Source of the DNA: Ixodes scapularis
Lineage: Eukaryota; Arthropoda; Arachnida; Ixodida; Ixodidae
Assembly (NCBI RefSeq): GCF_016920785.2
Contig: NW_024609846.1
Location: 104,894,831 to 104,958,830 of the forward strand
Reading direction: 5' to 3'
Length of the DNA: 64,000 nt
Shown here: in pieces, positions 46,931 through 59,105 of the stretch
Layout of the letters: each line of letters begins with the position of its first letter
Numbering within the stretch: position 1 is the first letter of the stretch
The notes under the pieces: model-generated
Database searches by the model: none
Seen by the model: only the letters and a program-made list of their open reading frames with translations
What the model was told of the DNA's origin: nothing
Made by a program: the position numbers and the translations under genes

Positions 46931-47921
46931 CTAAAATGTCGTCTTTCTCAATTATCTTTTGATCCAGCGTCATGTTCTCGAACTTTCGCGTTCTATCCCC
47001 ACTGCTAGCGTCTCACGAAGTTTGTGCAGCTTTCTGCGATGTATAGTTTATTTACACGGGCCGGAAAACACGTTTTTTTTTTTTTCAGGAACTCCCGGTG
47101 CATCTGTCGTAACAGTGTGAACATTCAACTGGCTAAAAAAAAAAAGTTCAGGATGCATACGGAGAAGTCCTTGCAGGTATTACACGTGCGTAAAAAATGT
47201 TGATCATGACCTAAAATTTCGAAAGCTCGAAAGGATGAGTACACGAATTGCAACCCCGGTTAGGTCTCAACATATGTACATGTACCAGAGCATATATCCA
47301 TATAATTGGTCAAGTTGGCTCACCGACCTGTCGGACCTGCTCAACAGTACATGACATAAAATCATAAACCCTGTCACTGCACACTACTGACACCACTCCC
47401 ACTAAGAAGAAAACAGAAATAAATCGTTAAGCTTACATAAGCAGGACGTTGAAGTCGGCTATATATTAGGTTCTTGGACCGGTAGCAGAAGGTTTCAAGG
47501 TCACCAGCTCTCTTCGATTCCTACAAAACAATTAATTAAAGCAAAACTTTGAATAAGATAAGCCTTTCATATCGCGGTTCCGTGCCTCGTTTTGATTACT
47601 AAATCGTGTATGCGTTTCTCTGTAGTTCCTTTCTCCTTTCTATGCTCTGTTCGTTCGTCATAATTTTTCCTATTTTCTACAAAGTAGGACATTACGATCA
47701 AAAAGCAGTCTGACCTCTTCGTGTTCATGTAAAAAAGCAAAAACAACAAATCTCTGTTTCGCATTCCATTTGTGGCTGCCCCAGGACAAAAATAAAAAAA
47801 GCCTGTGCAACCCAATCGGTTTTGAATATTCGAAAGACAGTTCTTTTAAGTGTCCACAAGACCAGTCCTCCCCATGTCTAGAAAGTTGTCTACTCATTTT
47901 TATTTTTCAGATGCTAGTTTG

Positions 47922-48143
47922 CAGTGTTGTGAAGTACTTGAAGTACATACATTGTACTTAAATACTGCTCCAATGAGGTTTCGAAAAGTTCTAGTATACT
48001 TTGAAAGTACATTGTATTTATAGTATTCTCCTTCAAGTCCATTGCGCCTGTGTACTTAATACTTTACTGGAAGTACATAACCTCTAATTTACTTAGTGGT
48101 TTACTTCAAGTGCTTTTTAGACGTACTACTTCACCCAACACTG
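47922..48143. mobile_element. hAT-type MITE, 222 bp
   Basis: The ends are CAGTGTTGTGAAGTACTTG on the left and ACTACTTCACCCAACACTG on the right. The body is dominated by AGTAC-type repeats (AAGTACTT, AGTACATT). Flanking 8-mers CTAGTTTG and CTATTTTG agree at 7 of 8 positions, fitting an hAT target duplication. Confidence 0.85.
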
Positions 48144-48197
48144 CTATTTTGTGGCAACCTGAAGACATCTCAAGCTGTGCGCCAGCCTGTACGTTGT

Positions 48198-48356
48198 ATA
48201 GACCTTTCCAATGTTTACAAATCCACAGCCCAGCGTGCGATCTCCACAGCTCAGCACGCGCGTGTGCGTCGCTTCGGAAAGCGAGCAAATCACGCGCGAT
48301 ACGCACGAACATTGAAAATGAAACCGGCCAGCAGCCCTTTTCTGGAAAGGTCTATA
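48198..48356. mobile_element. MITE with TATAGACCTTTCC tips
   Basis: The terminal inverted repeat TATAGACCTTTCCA is matched by TGGAAAGGTCTATA at the other end, with about 130 bp between. The tip resembles TATAGACCGTTTTA of the THAP foldback at 27947. It lies only 55 bp from the hAT MITE at 47922-48143. Confidence 0.65.
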
Positions 48357-49023
48357 AGAACATACAAAATGCTCATACATCCTACAAAAGACAGTTTGCA
48401 CGCACAAGTCACCGTAATATCCATGATTCCAATGTCACCTGCCAAGTTTCTCCTTGAACTCATTGCTATGCGGCATTCGAAGCACGGATCTCGCGGTGAC
48501 TCGCGTTCGAATCTGTGTGCAGACTGTCTTTTGTACGATGTATATGAGCAGTGTGACCCCGACCTTATATAACGTCGTATACTTTCTGTTTATGATTTGA
48601 GGAACAAAGCTGCAAACATAGGAAGTGGTAAAAGGACGTAAACGAGTTGATGTCCGAACGACTTTGCTCACAACCTTAAAACCAAGATATCGTGCTGCTT
48701 TTTTCTTAGTCTCTAAATGCTGAGTCATGTCGCAAGTAAACTCTACCGTCTTGTTAACTCAATTTTGTTTCTAACATGACAATACCCCTTAGCTACACCA
48801 GCTCCTTGTCTAAAGTGAGATTATAGGTTTGGGTCGGTAGGTAATACTATAGGTTGAACTTCTGTTCACAACGACACTCCGAACAGACGGCCTTTTTGGG
48901 CTTTTCCAACATATTGTTGAAACGTCTCTTTTTTGTTTAACTCATATAGCCCTGGCGGTTACTCATGGTTATTATGCCACCACGCGTTTCTTTATGAACA
49001 ACAATGACGACTTAAGAAACGTG

Positions 49024-49160
49024 GGGCCTGCCTGATTATGCTTACATTTCCTGCTTCGTGATTGATTCCTCTGCGTTCCTATCATCTAATGCCGCCATCG
49101 TATTGGCCGTGGACTCATACGATGCCCGGAACTTGACACACCCTACGTTTCTTAAAGTGT
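49024..49160 (+). repeat. Dispersed repeat family A, copy 6
   Basis: The copy starts GGGGCCTGCCTGATTATG and includes CTTCGTGATTGATTCC, CCTATCATCTAATGCCGCC, GTATTGGCCGTGGA and CACCCTACGTTTCTTAA. It is more diverged than copy 3 but collinear with it. Confidence 0.6.
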
Positions 49161-51896
49161 CAGGCATACGTTCAGAGAAAATCGTGTCGCCCGCAGCCTT
49201 CGCGAGAACCGCGTCGTGATCTGTATGCGAAACCTCGCCGAGAAAGAGCACCGACCAACAAATCTGCGGCACCCATAGCGCCACGGACCGGACGACGTGT
49301 ACAATTAAAAGGGAGTGGACCGGCGGCCCGCCTCTCGTCGGCAGGCGGCGGGCTGCGTGGAATTACTCTCCGGAGAATGTAGATCGCGCAGTTTCCTATG
49401 GTTCCGAGGCGGCGTTGGCGCCGTGTGTACTTCGCCCAATCGACATTCTAGTGCAGAGCCGGCGGAAGGGAAGGCTATATAGCCTGTCCGGGCTGCCTTC
49501 GCGGAGAGCGCGCAGACTGGTCGACTTTTTCAAGGTGGACGTCTCGGCAATTTTCTGCCCGCTTTGCCTTCTTGAGCGCACAATGGGTGAGCGGCTGACC
49601 GATACCATACGTATTTCCCGTGGCTGCCGCCACCGTCGTCAGTACGTGCGCACGGCCGCGCCAGCGGCAGGAGTGCCCTTGATCCTAACCTCACGACCAT
49701 CGGACGGAACAACTTCCATATCGCTGGGCATCGGCGCGTTGCGAGTGATGGTATATACTATATAGGGTTACGCTCTGTACTTCCGGAAGTCAACGGGATT
49801 CTGTCAGAAGGGGACGGGGGTCTTGTATAAGGTACGGAAGTATAATAAGCCGCTGTCACGTTGCCCATACATCGTACAAAGGACACGGAGTTTCTCTGCA
49901 GACAAGATGAATGAAATATCTGCGGACATGCCTGCCACGGTGGACTTATACACATCACTGACGTGATCGTTAATGGCACAACGTAAAACAAGTGAAGAGC
50001 GGTGATATGTTTTACTAGGAGAACCAAATAAGAAGGCGTGAGATTGTATTTTTGCGTACCAACTTACCTAAGCGAGCGGTCGTATATGGTCAAACGCAGA
50101 CGGTAAGGATAAATTTTGGCGAAGTAAAGAAAGGACGGCACAAGAAAGCAACTATTGGGACGTGTCGATTGGCGTCATTGACAGTCAGAACGGGACGAAA
50201 CGTAGCCTGTTGGACCGATCACAAGCGGCGAAATATATACGCCGATTTAATGTTTTCAGGTACTTAGTGCAATAAATGTACAACAGATGGCGCTTCTTTA
50301 CCTTGCGTGTCTCACATTTAATTTTCGTTTCTACGAGATCCCCTAGGTGGCGCAAGCCACCATCCGCTCTGGGAACAGTCCTATAGCTTCTAGATCCATT
50401 CATGCACGCAGTAAACGAGGTCTGAACGAGTCCGCGTAAAAAGTGTGCCATACACGGTTTCTCGGGCGGGCTTCCCCTCTCTCTCGTTTCTTTTCGTTTG
50501 TCTTTTCGCGTCAGCCCTCTTCTAAGTTTAGAACTTCCTCGAGACAAAGCGCCACGGCGGCCTGCTATAAATTGTTGCGTCTTATTTCCGTAAACGCATT
50601 CCCCCGGAGGCGGTGCTGCAGGTTTACCGGAATTCTTGTGACATCGGTAGAGACGTTCGGAACTTTCCGGTTATCCCCAATAAAGACCCCTATCGGAGCC
50701 CATTATGCAAATGAAACGCTGTAAAACTACGGCACCTGGAACGCGTATTCGATTGGTGTGTTCAGCGTCCTATCCTGCCCATACATCAAAAGTGCTCCCG
50801 AAGTGGCAACAAATGACGTCACAGGAGCCGGTGTGTCACGCTGTCAACAGTCGGGATCCTGGCGGTTGGCGCTACGAGCCCCGGCAAAAAGTAGGGGAAA
50901 ACGCGAGTGTGTCGCAGTGTCCCAATTTCTGACTTCCGAAACTTCCGGAACTTGTCAAGCTGAAGGGCGACCCGCAGCAGAACAGGCGCCCGCCACATCT
51001 TCCAGCCTTGCTGTTACACCGCCAGGATGGCGGCCGGCAACAGCATAACACTCTTATGATGTCATCAGGCAGATGCGTTCCAAGCACCATAGTAAAATTA
51101 AGCGTAAAAAAAGGAAATTTCTAGAGCTCCACATGGCTTGAAACTTAATTGACGCATATGAGACGTTTTACGAAATGTCACTCTTTAGGTGTGACATTCA
51201 GGGACGATCAGTTCGCGCTTTCCACTTTTCTCTCGCTTCCTCCTCTCCCCTTTCTACCCTGTCCACCATTCCCTGTGTCCTCCTCCCCCATGGAGAGCAG
51301 GATCTTCTGCCTTGCAGAATCTCGAGTCTGGTCGTCGGCCTTTAGGCTGTAGTCGGCACATGGGTAAGTCTATGAACTGAACCTTTCTTTTTGCATGTTG
51401 CAATTTGCAGGTTCGACCACTGATAGGACGATAGTGCGTCGATCTCGAGTTGATCCTTTTACTCTTGTAGTAATTTGTTAGTTACCTCCATCTCATTCTA
51501 GTCAAACTAAAATATGTGAAGATATATTCAATAAGTGCGTCCTGTTTCTTTTTTTTGCCGCGTAGTAATATCGCTTTCACGTGATAGCATGTTCACCGTT
51601 CACACCCAAGATCGTTCTACTAACAGTGCTTAAAGTCTAAATGAGCACTAACTAAAATAATAAACGAGAAGTCAAGTACCAAGCAAGCTGTCCATAAACA
51701 GGTCGTGCAGCGTGCACATAGTGGGAGAGAAGGAAGAAAACGTAAACAGACCCGAACGATGAGGTACGCTCATTCCTGATCCGAGGAACAAAAATCGAAT
51801 TCCCGAAACGTTCCATGCACGTTGATGATTGGCCTGTACTGCTTTGCTGACCGCTGACGAATCGGATGATCTCGCCGTTCTGTACTATTATGCCAT

Positions 51897-52050
51897 TAGC
51901 GAGTTTTAGTAGACCGTGTTTCCCCCTCCGCTAAGCCCCTCCGCTACCCGGAACTCTACAGTCAAGGCCATCGGCACGCAGGCGCAGTGGCGGTTTCTTT
52001 GTAGCGGAGGTTTAGCGGAGGGGGAAACACGGTCTACTAAAACTCCCTAG
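51897..52050. mobile_element. Short foldback MITE with shared tip (member 5)
   Basis: The arms GAGTTTTAGTAGACCGTG and CACGGTCTACTAAAACTC are perfect reverse complements. They continue as TTTCCCCCTCCGCTAA and TTAGCGGAGGGGGAAA. The loop contains a second CTCCGCTA. Confidence 0.82.
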
Positions 52051-52149
52051 TGAATCAGAACGAGTCATTCGGGAAGTGAGGCACGTATATCCATGGTCTC
52101 TATCGTCCGTCAGACGTCACTATAGAGTCACGGACAACTTATAAACGCC

Positions 52150-52290
52150 AGGACGTGGCTTATTATTTTCACTCTTGGTGATTCGTTTTTCGGCGTTTTA
52201 ATTGACTATTGCCGCCTTCTTATTGGCTGCGGAGGGGGAATGATATGCTCAAGAAACAACACGCCCTTCGTCTCTTAAGCTGTGCGCGAT
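52150..52290 (+). repeat. Dispersed repeat family A, copy 7
   Basis: The copy includes GGACGTGGCTTATTATT, TTGGTGATTCG, TATTGCCGCCTTCTTATTGG, CTGCGGAGGGGGAATGATAT and GCCCTTCGTCTCTTAAGC. It is collinear with the other copies. Confidence 0.6.
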
Positions 52291-53280
52291 GATAGTAAAC
52301 TCCAAGCCCTGCAACGCCTTTAGCGACAGCCCTAGCTCTCCAAACCGAGCTCGCCTCAAAGACCAGTTTGCGGATGACGACTAAAGGGTGCCGCTGCACG
52401 CGCGGTGAATGGACAAAAACCCGGGGAGTAGTCCGGGTACGAGCGAAAAAGCCCAGCTCGGGCCAGTGCAGCGCGATATATGACCGCAGTGCACACACGG
52501 TCGCCGAGGGAGACGGCCTGCTCCATTGTGTGGCCGGGCAAAGGATGGGCCGTCTAATTTCCAGGAAGTCGTTCGGACTCGCCTCGGTCGACCCGGAAGC
52601 CGCTGTCGGACCGACGTCGAGACAGGCGTCACTCGCCGGTCACAGCCACGACGCGCGACGGGCCGTCCGCGCAGTGCGCCCCAAAAACTGCATGCTAATT
52701 GTCGCTGTGAGATAGCGGAAACCTCACCAATTAGTCACGTCGCCGCGGGGGACGCAGAGGTGGTGTCGGGGAGAACGCGTCTGCTTTGTTGCGAGTGTTC
52801 GGCTGCGGCAACCCTTAACTAGGTGTACACTCGAAATAGAAAGCTATATGGCGCGCGTGGCGTCACACCGCGCCATGCTCATTGCTGGGGACGTCGTGGG
52901 GTTTGGAGGTCTGTGCGGCGGTTTCTTTTTTCGCTGTCTCTCTTTTATTGACAGTTTCTTGGCACGTTAGTGGTTATGTAGAGACCCGAACTACACCCAC
53001 GTAAGAGAAGGTGTAATCGCCTCCACCACCAGCGGTCAGGGAATGCTGTCAGGGCGTCCCTGTGTGGATCCACGGCACTCTAAGCAAACTGAACCGTCTA
53101 CTTGGCCTCAAGACACCCGGGAATCGGGATAGCCAGTAGCTGGAATCTACGGAGGAAAACAAAGAAAGCTGGTTCTTTCTTTCACGTCTGAACATTCTTT
53201 CTGCCTCGTGAGCTACGGCTAACGCAAGTGCTTTGCGAGAAAGTAGACGCCGCAGGTTTCTTGGTTTGGGGGGAGGAAAG

Positions 53281-53299
53281 AGGGGGGGGGGGGGGGGGG
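53281..53299. repeat. Poly-G tract
   Basis: A G run of about 18 follows GAGGAAAGA. Further G runs at 53582-53594 and 53645-53657 make this 400-bp interval unusually G-rich on one strand. CGTCTACTTTCTCGC at 53234-53248 (minus) also resembles the family E tip. Confidence 0.95.
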
Positions 53300-53825
53300 T
53301 GTATGGCACGCTCTTTTCAGCGCTTATCATTTGGGCACAAAATAGAGTCACTCTGCTGTGGGCGCATGTGAGGCGCCTGATACTCCGCAGAAGAGAACGG
53401 CTGCGCATGCTCAGAACGTGCTCCACAGTCCAGTAGACAAAGATGGCGGCCCGCAGAAGGGTTTGGTCTATAGGCGCAAACGGGGGTATTGTGTACTTTC
53501 GGCAAAACAGTAACATTATGATTAGGACCCCTCGTTTTCGTGGTTTACTTTTCTTCAAATTTGGCAGTGCTTTTTTTTTTTTGGGGGGGGGGGGGAATTG
53601 GTGGGTTTCGGTGTTTATGTTCAGTGCCAAACAAGAAATCGAAGGGGGGGGGGGGGGTTATCTGGGCTAATGTTACAGTCCGTCCATCTATATCCTCTTT
53701 TCATCCAGGGCCCATCACCAAACTACTTGAAAAGCGTCCTCCTGGTATATAGAACAGAAGGAGACGGGGCAAAAAACGTTGTTCGCCCTCCCCCCCAAAC
53801 CCCTTTAAAAATAATTCAATTTTAA

Positions 53826-54440
53826 AGGGGCGATGCAACGATTTTTGTATTTTGCGCAAAAACCGCTTAGAACGGATCCCTGACGTTAATGACCTGTGAA
53901 ATACCCGTCACACGCAATCGAAGTCGAAGAAAAAAATTAAGAAAAACGAGCAGAGTTCAGCCCCTCAACTCGCAGTTAGAACAAGCGGCCACGTGATCTG
54001 GAGCCGATTATATGCCGCCAATGTTGATCATAGCCACGCGCTGGGGTTGGCAAAGCACAGGACACGCGCTGAGTTCCGGACATTGTTATGGCTCGGCTAT
54101 TGTCGTCGTTGCAGCGATTGGACACAGGACACTATCCGAATGCTTCTCGAGATATCGATTATCACGAGCCCAAATCGAGTGTCCTCGCCATGCTCGGGTC
54201 CAATCTATGAGCCGCTTTCAAATATCGTCACTGGGCGGTACTGCTACCGCCGAGCTACGTCATCAGGTTTTGCGAAGGAGAGATTGAATGAAAATTATCG
54301 CTTTTGTCCTCAAAATTACAGCGCAACAAAGAAGTTTCTTGGTCAGTGGCGTTGCGTGCGAGTATCCTTTAGTCCCACTACTGCCAGTAAGCTCGTGTAA
54401 AGTGAAAAATATTCCAGTTGAATATCGTTCCACCGCCCCT
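53826..54440. mobile_element. TTAA-flanked non-autonomous transposon, 615 bp
   Basis: The left end AGGGGCGATGCAACGAT and the reverse complement of the right end, AGGGGCGGTGGAACGAT, form inverted repeats. Both ends are immediately flanked by TTAA (53822-53825 and 54441-54444). TTAA duplication is used by piggyBac and Kolobok elements; the GGGGCG tip does not resolve which. ORFs inside (for example 53993-54400) show no recognised domain. Confidence 0.78.
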
Positions 54441-55549
54441 TTAAAGACAGTTACTACCGAGCTGTGTTCAGATTCACAAAAACAAAAATGCTGCAGACAT
54501 TTTTCTCCCCCCAAACCCAGGGGGTTTCCTTATTCAAATGCAGGTACAATTCGGGGTTTTTCTGCTTTAATCCAATTCCGAAAAAAAAATACTTTGGGGT
54601 TTATTTATCGGCGTTTATCGGCATTAACTGAAAACGCGAAACCTTAGACGACGCACCCGGCCATTCCGGTTGCACAAATAAAGAAAATGTAAACTTGCGA
54701 GTTCAACGGGAACTGGTTATTCAATTATCCATTTATATTAAGTGACACGGAACCAATGACACCTATACAGTAAAATAGTCAAACAAGACGTGACACTATG
54801 CCTGATATACTGTCTATTACCGACCGGCACTATAGTTGCCTTCCCAATAATTTATCACTCCCATTGCCCCAACCTTTCCACGCCTATATTCGCTTCTGGT
54901 CGGCTATGAGTGCATGGGAACGAGCTGGAAGGTTGTTTTTCTTGGCCTGCTCTTAATGGCATTGTGGTGCGCGTGAAAGACAGAGAGAGCGAAACCGGAT
55001 TTGTTATTTTCTCATTTGCTTCTGACGCACCAGGCGGAAACAGTTAATTATTCGTTGCTTTCGAAGCCTTGTGGGCCACATCGAGGTAAATCTGAACAAC
55101 GGCAAAATAAAGCAAAACCCTTCGCACTGCTCGCACGGTTTTCCCCTACTTTAGCCTTTCTAAAACGGCACAACGCTCAAACGAAAGAAGAGGAAAAAAA
55201 ATCAGAACGAAGGAGTGCAACTGTAGTAGGATCAGGTCAGCGCATAAACGACAACTGCCAGTTGGAATGGGGGTCATAACAAATTTCTTCGAAGTAAATA
55301 AATATATTAAGAGACAAAACGGCACGTCGTGCTCTTCAGAGATATAACCGTAGGCACGGTAATATTGTTTCCCGCTCGCTTACTTCAACCTCGAGCTGTT
55401 CTAGTTTCACTAACGACATTTCTTCGGGATATGGACGTAGCGGTATTTTTCATCCTTTGTTTGCGTTTCGTAATTCAGAGTCGATGCCGTGGCACGAGAG
55501 GGAATGACTGGCCAGTAACTTAGCGGAAAACATTCCTCGTCAAAAGGAG

Positions 55550-55661
55550 GTTATGGTAGTACATCGTTCCGACACCTCCCGATAACGATACAATGCACAC
55601 ACAAAGGCGTAAGCGGAGTATCGCGTATCGTCATAGTTATCGGAACGACCTACTAAATCGG
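55550..55661. mobile_element. Short foldback MITE (member 6, decayed relative of member 3)
   Basis: The sequence GTAGTACATCGTTCCGACAC, CTCCCGATAACGATAC, AATGCACACACAAAG and GCGGAGTATCGCGTATCGTC follows the body of 42084-42219 block for block. The right tip ends CGGAACGACCTACTAAA. The outer GAGTTTTAG is lost on the left. Confidence 0.65.
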
Positions 55662-55961
55662 AATATATGCGAAAGTTATTAGACTACAGCGTGCGCTGGA
55701 ACCTAATATAAACCGTTTTGCGCGTGACCTGCATTTCCGAATCCCCGTCTACCATCTTCGCGCCTCTTTGCCTTCTACTGTCCTTAAAGTTTCGGAAAAA
55801 AACAATACTTTTTTTTTGTAGACGCAAGGTTGTTGAGACATGGCCATGGGACCGATCCGGTTATCTCTAAACAACGAAAACAGATGATCGCTTACAACGG
55901 AGGCGAAGCTATAATCCTTTCACAGGTAAACAAAGCTGAGAGGGCGGCAGGAGCTACGCAC

Positions 55962-56101
55962 TCGCCGAACCAATCAGCCGCCTCGCTTTCATCACCTGAC
56001 CCCGCTTCCTGCAGGTGGGTATGGGTGGGAAGCGCGATCACGTGGGGAAAAACAGGTGTGGCCCAACGAGCAAGTAGAGCTTCGAGCGCACTGCCAGCTT
56101 A
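55962..56101 (+). repeat. Dispersed repeat family C, copy 2
   Basis: Same order of blocks as 35966-36109. It starts with CCGAACCAATCAGCCGCC and includes GCGATCACGTGGGG and GAGCAAGTAGAGCTT. No terminal repeats were seen. Confidence 0.55.
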
Positions 56102-56254
56102 GGGTGAACGAAGCATAGAATGAAAGCTACACATCGTCCATCTTCGTGTCCGAACGCATAGACCGAACGAGCTCGGGAGCTTGAAAAAGGAGAAGCAAGA
56201 ATCTGCAGTAGCCCAGTGGGCTATCCTGGGCACGGTGTGCGAAATTAGCTAAGT

Positions 56255-56257
<3 letters not shown>

Positions 56258-56292
<35 letters not shown>
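56258..56292. repeat. (GA)n microsatellite
   Basis: An AG run of about 28 bases ending in AAAGAGAAGG. Confidence 0.95.
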
Positions 56293-56293
<1 letters not shown>

Positions 56294-56876
56294 GGCTCTT
56301 TCGCCGCTGTTGTGCGCGCGTATGTCTTGTTTGCATAGCGAATGAATCGCTTACCAGATGACCAAGAAACGAGTTTCGTGGCTCGCAGGGAACACCGAGT
56401 CGTTCTAATTATCTGTTAGTTCTTGCTATAGACATCGTGGTCAGCTTAGCCTCGAGCAGTCTTGCGAACCCTTCGTGACTATGCCCAAACTGCACCTGGG
56501 ACTGCGAAGGAACGCAGGAACGAGCAGTGCGCATATGGTGCCACGCTATAATCAATTTTGGTCGTGAGTAATGGAACCGGTAAAGAGGCACCCGAAGTAC
56601 GGGCTCCAAACTCGAAACGATCAATTCGCATACGGTGAAAACAAGAAGAGAGTTGAACGGTGATGGACCGTTCCTCACCTTCCAGAGAATGAATTAGGTA
56701 TTAGTAATTCCCGCCTTCCTAGTTGTCTCGCCTCTTCTCTTCCCTTTACAACCCCCTCTCTCTTTACTACCCTCCCCCTTACTCTCTTCGCTTCATCTTC
56801 CAGCCTGATTTGAGGTCCTTTGGTACTCCATCATTTTGTAGTATACTTATACAGTTGCTTTATAAAAGCGAAGCAG

Positions 56877-56913
<37 letters not shown>

Positions 56914-56915
56914 TT
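56877..56915. repeat. A run followed by (AT)n
   Basis: About 15 A residues pass into about 12 AT units. This is the layout of a retrotransposon tail or simple slippage; no retrotransposon body was recognised beside it. Confidence 0.95.
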
Positions 56916-58129
56916 AGATGAAGATGCCCCAAAGCAAGAATAAACGAAAGGCTTTACCGCGTTCCACCACCTGTTACCTGTGGCAGAATACCGACTATTG
57001 GTGAGTAAGCCGATAAAGCAGACGCGAAAGTAACAGCACCTGGGCAACAGAGTTACGCGAACGAATCAGAGGCTGATTATTTTAGTTTTAATGACGCCGC
57101 TACACTTCTTGTCACCTGAGAAAATGAAAAGTTTTGCAGATAGTTTACTTCATAAAGAATAGTTCTCGCATTATTTGGCTGCCAAAGAAAATAAAACACC
57201 GTTTTATATATGTCTAAAACGTACGTGTTTTTAGAAAATAAACAAAAAAAATTACCTGCCTTACATCTCTATACACGAATCTCAATTTCCCCGAGGTAGT
57301 GGGAAATTATTAACAGCTAAAAAAAGTTCCGAACGTTTTAATATATTTTTCATTACGGTTTTTGAGGTGAAAGCTATAATCATGCGAGACACGTACTTGT
57401 ACTCCCCAAGTTATTTTCGCGTGTACACATATGCTACTAGATTATACTAGTCAGTGACAGGATAAGAACTCAGTAGATGATCCTCCTGTAGCGCGAGCTT
57501 TCTGCCTTTGATAACACTTCGTCCCACGCGCACGAAGGACGGAAACGAGGGTGTGCTGGAGGCGATGCGTCTACTGGTTCCATAAGGAGGAGCTAAAACA
57601 CTTCTTTCAAAAAATGAGACAGAAGTTCATTCTAGAGTAGTTTTATCCCGTGAATCTGAATATCACGTTCGTTTCACCCAAATATGTAGCTAAAAGCGAG
57701 AGAAGACGAAAAACCTCCGACCAGCCGTTACGTCACTCCAGGATGTATCGGGCGCCAAGCTGCTCGTGTGGGCAGCACGTGCAATTACAAGCTTAACAGG
57801 TATTAGCCTCGTGCGCGACCGAAAGCGTCGCTGTGGTCGGCTTTCCACTAGGGTGCCTAGATGTCTGTCTGTCTCAGGGTGAAGACATCCATTGTTGTCC
57901 GGAATGTACCAGCGCGTGACGCTCTTGCGCACTCGGTGCGTGACTTGGGCGGTAAGATGGCGTCTATGCATCGGCCAAAGCTACGCGCTCGAGCTGAGTG
58001 ACACCGGATTGCGCGCACTTCAAAATGCATAAAAAAACGATTGGGCGGAAAAATGGCTGAGATGTCACCACTCAAGCAAAAGCGCGCGTGTGTATGAAGG
58101 CACTCTACTTTCCACGATTGACCGAACGC

Positions 58130-58660
58130 TGACTATGACGTCGGAAAGGGGATTTATCATCGACGGAAATAAGAGGAATGAAAGAACTTTAATTTTGACG
58201 GTGTTGGCAGTGTTCCTTTGAGAGCGCAATGATTTCAAGCTTCCACCATGCTATTTACAAGCACCATCGAACTTGTTGTTTGCAAGGTAATGACGTCACA
58301 AGGGGGAACCGTAGGAGGGCGCCACCAAAACATCTCGCCGCTAATACTCCCCCGCACTGGCACCAGTCATGAAGTCGTTTTTCGAAGTTTTTTTGTTTTT
58401 TTTGTGTTGAAACTATGAAGAGTGCGTGTGCATAGCTTTGATAGGCGCTGAAGGTGCGCGTGAGCGGAAATTTCGAAAATCCTGGATATGACGTCACGCT
58501 CCGAGAAGGAGGGGCTTCAGCTGTATTTTGAAGATGATTTTCTGCAGCCTCCGTGCAGCGAATTGAAAAATAATCTCGATATGCGTGATTCTGGAGGCCA
58601 AATGAAGACGATTTACATGTTTTTCCTCAAATACAGAACCGCTTCAGCTTCCCTTTAACT
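58130..58660 (-). mobile_element. Probable TTAA-type transposon remnant, one end
   Basis: On the minus strand the sequence opens GTTAAAGGGAAGCTGAAGCG (from about 58661) and runs into TGTATTTGAGGAAAAACATG. A TTAAAGGG tip next to TTAA resembles the 53826-54440 element in style but not in sequence. TGACGTCA-type motifs occur at about 58288 and 58489. The other end was not found. Confidence 0.4.
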
Positions 58661-58959
58661 TGTCACCGACCATAGGGTAGCTTTGATTACAGTATTTTCA
58701 CGACGGAAATCGCGCGTTTAGATGGCAGGGTCGCGCTCTAAAAAAACTGGCAGACGACTTCCTATCCGCCGTTAAGCCTACTAAGGGCCGATTGAAGACT
58801 GTTAAATACAAACAGAGCAAAATAAACAGACGGGCGGCGAACACACCACAAAGCACGGTCTACCAACTTGGCCAGTCGCCAACAATACTATAATGCTCCG
58901 GTTCAGCACAACGATGCACTACAACATGCGTTAGAAGCTATAGCCCATATAGCATGCGT

Positions 58960-59105
58960 CCCCATGCCAATTCATCGCTGTGAAACCATCACGTGACTAC
59001 GTGCCACACGCGTCGCTGCGCCCTTCCTGAAGGTCACGTGACACTGACGCGGCATTGCATTGCCTTTGATGGCTCGCAGCGTCCTTTACATCGCAAGATA
59101 AAACA
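58960..59105 (+). repeat. Dispersed repeat family B, copy 3
   Basis: The copy shows ATCACGTGACTACG, GTCGCTGCGCCCTTCC, GTCACGTGACACTGACGCGG, CTTTGATGGCTCGCAGCGTC and a trailing ACATCGC. It is collinear with copies 1 and 2 and keeps both CACGTG sites. Confidence 0.6.

Larger units (their letters stand above)
42220..47913. other. Non-coding block with microsatellites and foldbacks
   Basis: A 43100-43700 stretch is A/T-rich, with ATTTAAAT motifs and a repeated GCTACTTAATG/CATTAAGTAGC inverted pair at 43388-43460. The remainder consists of the listed foldbacks and GT/G tracts. No coding sequence was recognised. Confidence 0.45.
48357..53821. other. Non-coding block
   Basis: Two family-A repeats, one shared-tip MITE and G-rich tracts account for part. 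A GC-rich patch at 52350-52700 gives overlapping ORFs without domain pattern. The rest, including 48360-49020 and 50030-51890, shows nothing recognisable. Confidence 0.45.

Noticed and set aside
48490..48540. GCGTTCGAATCTG, resembling a tRNA B-box
   Set aside because: No A-box or acceptor stem at the expected position upstream.
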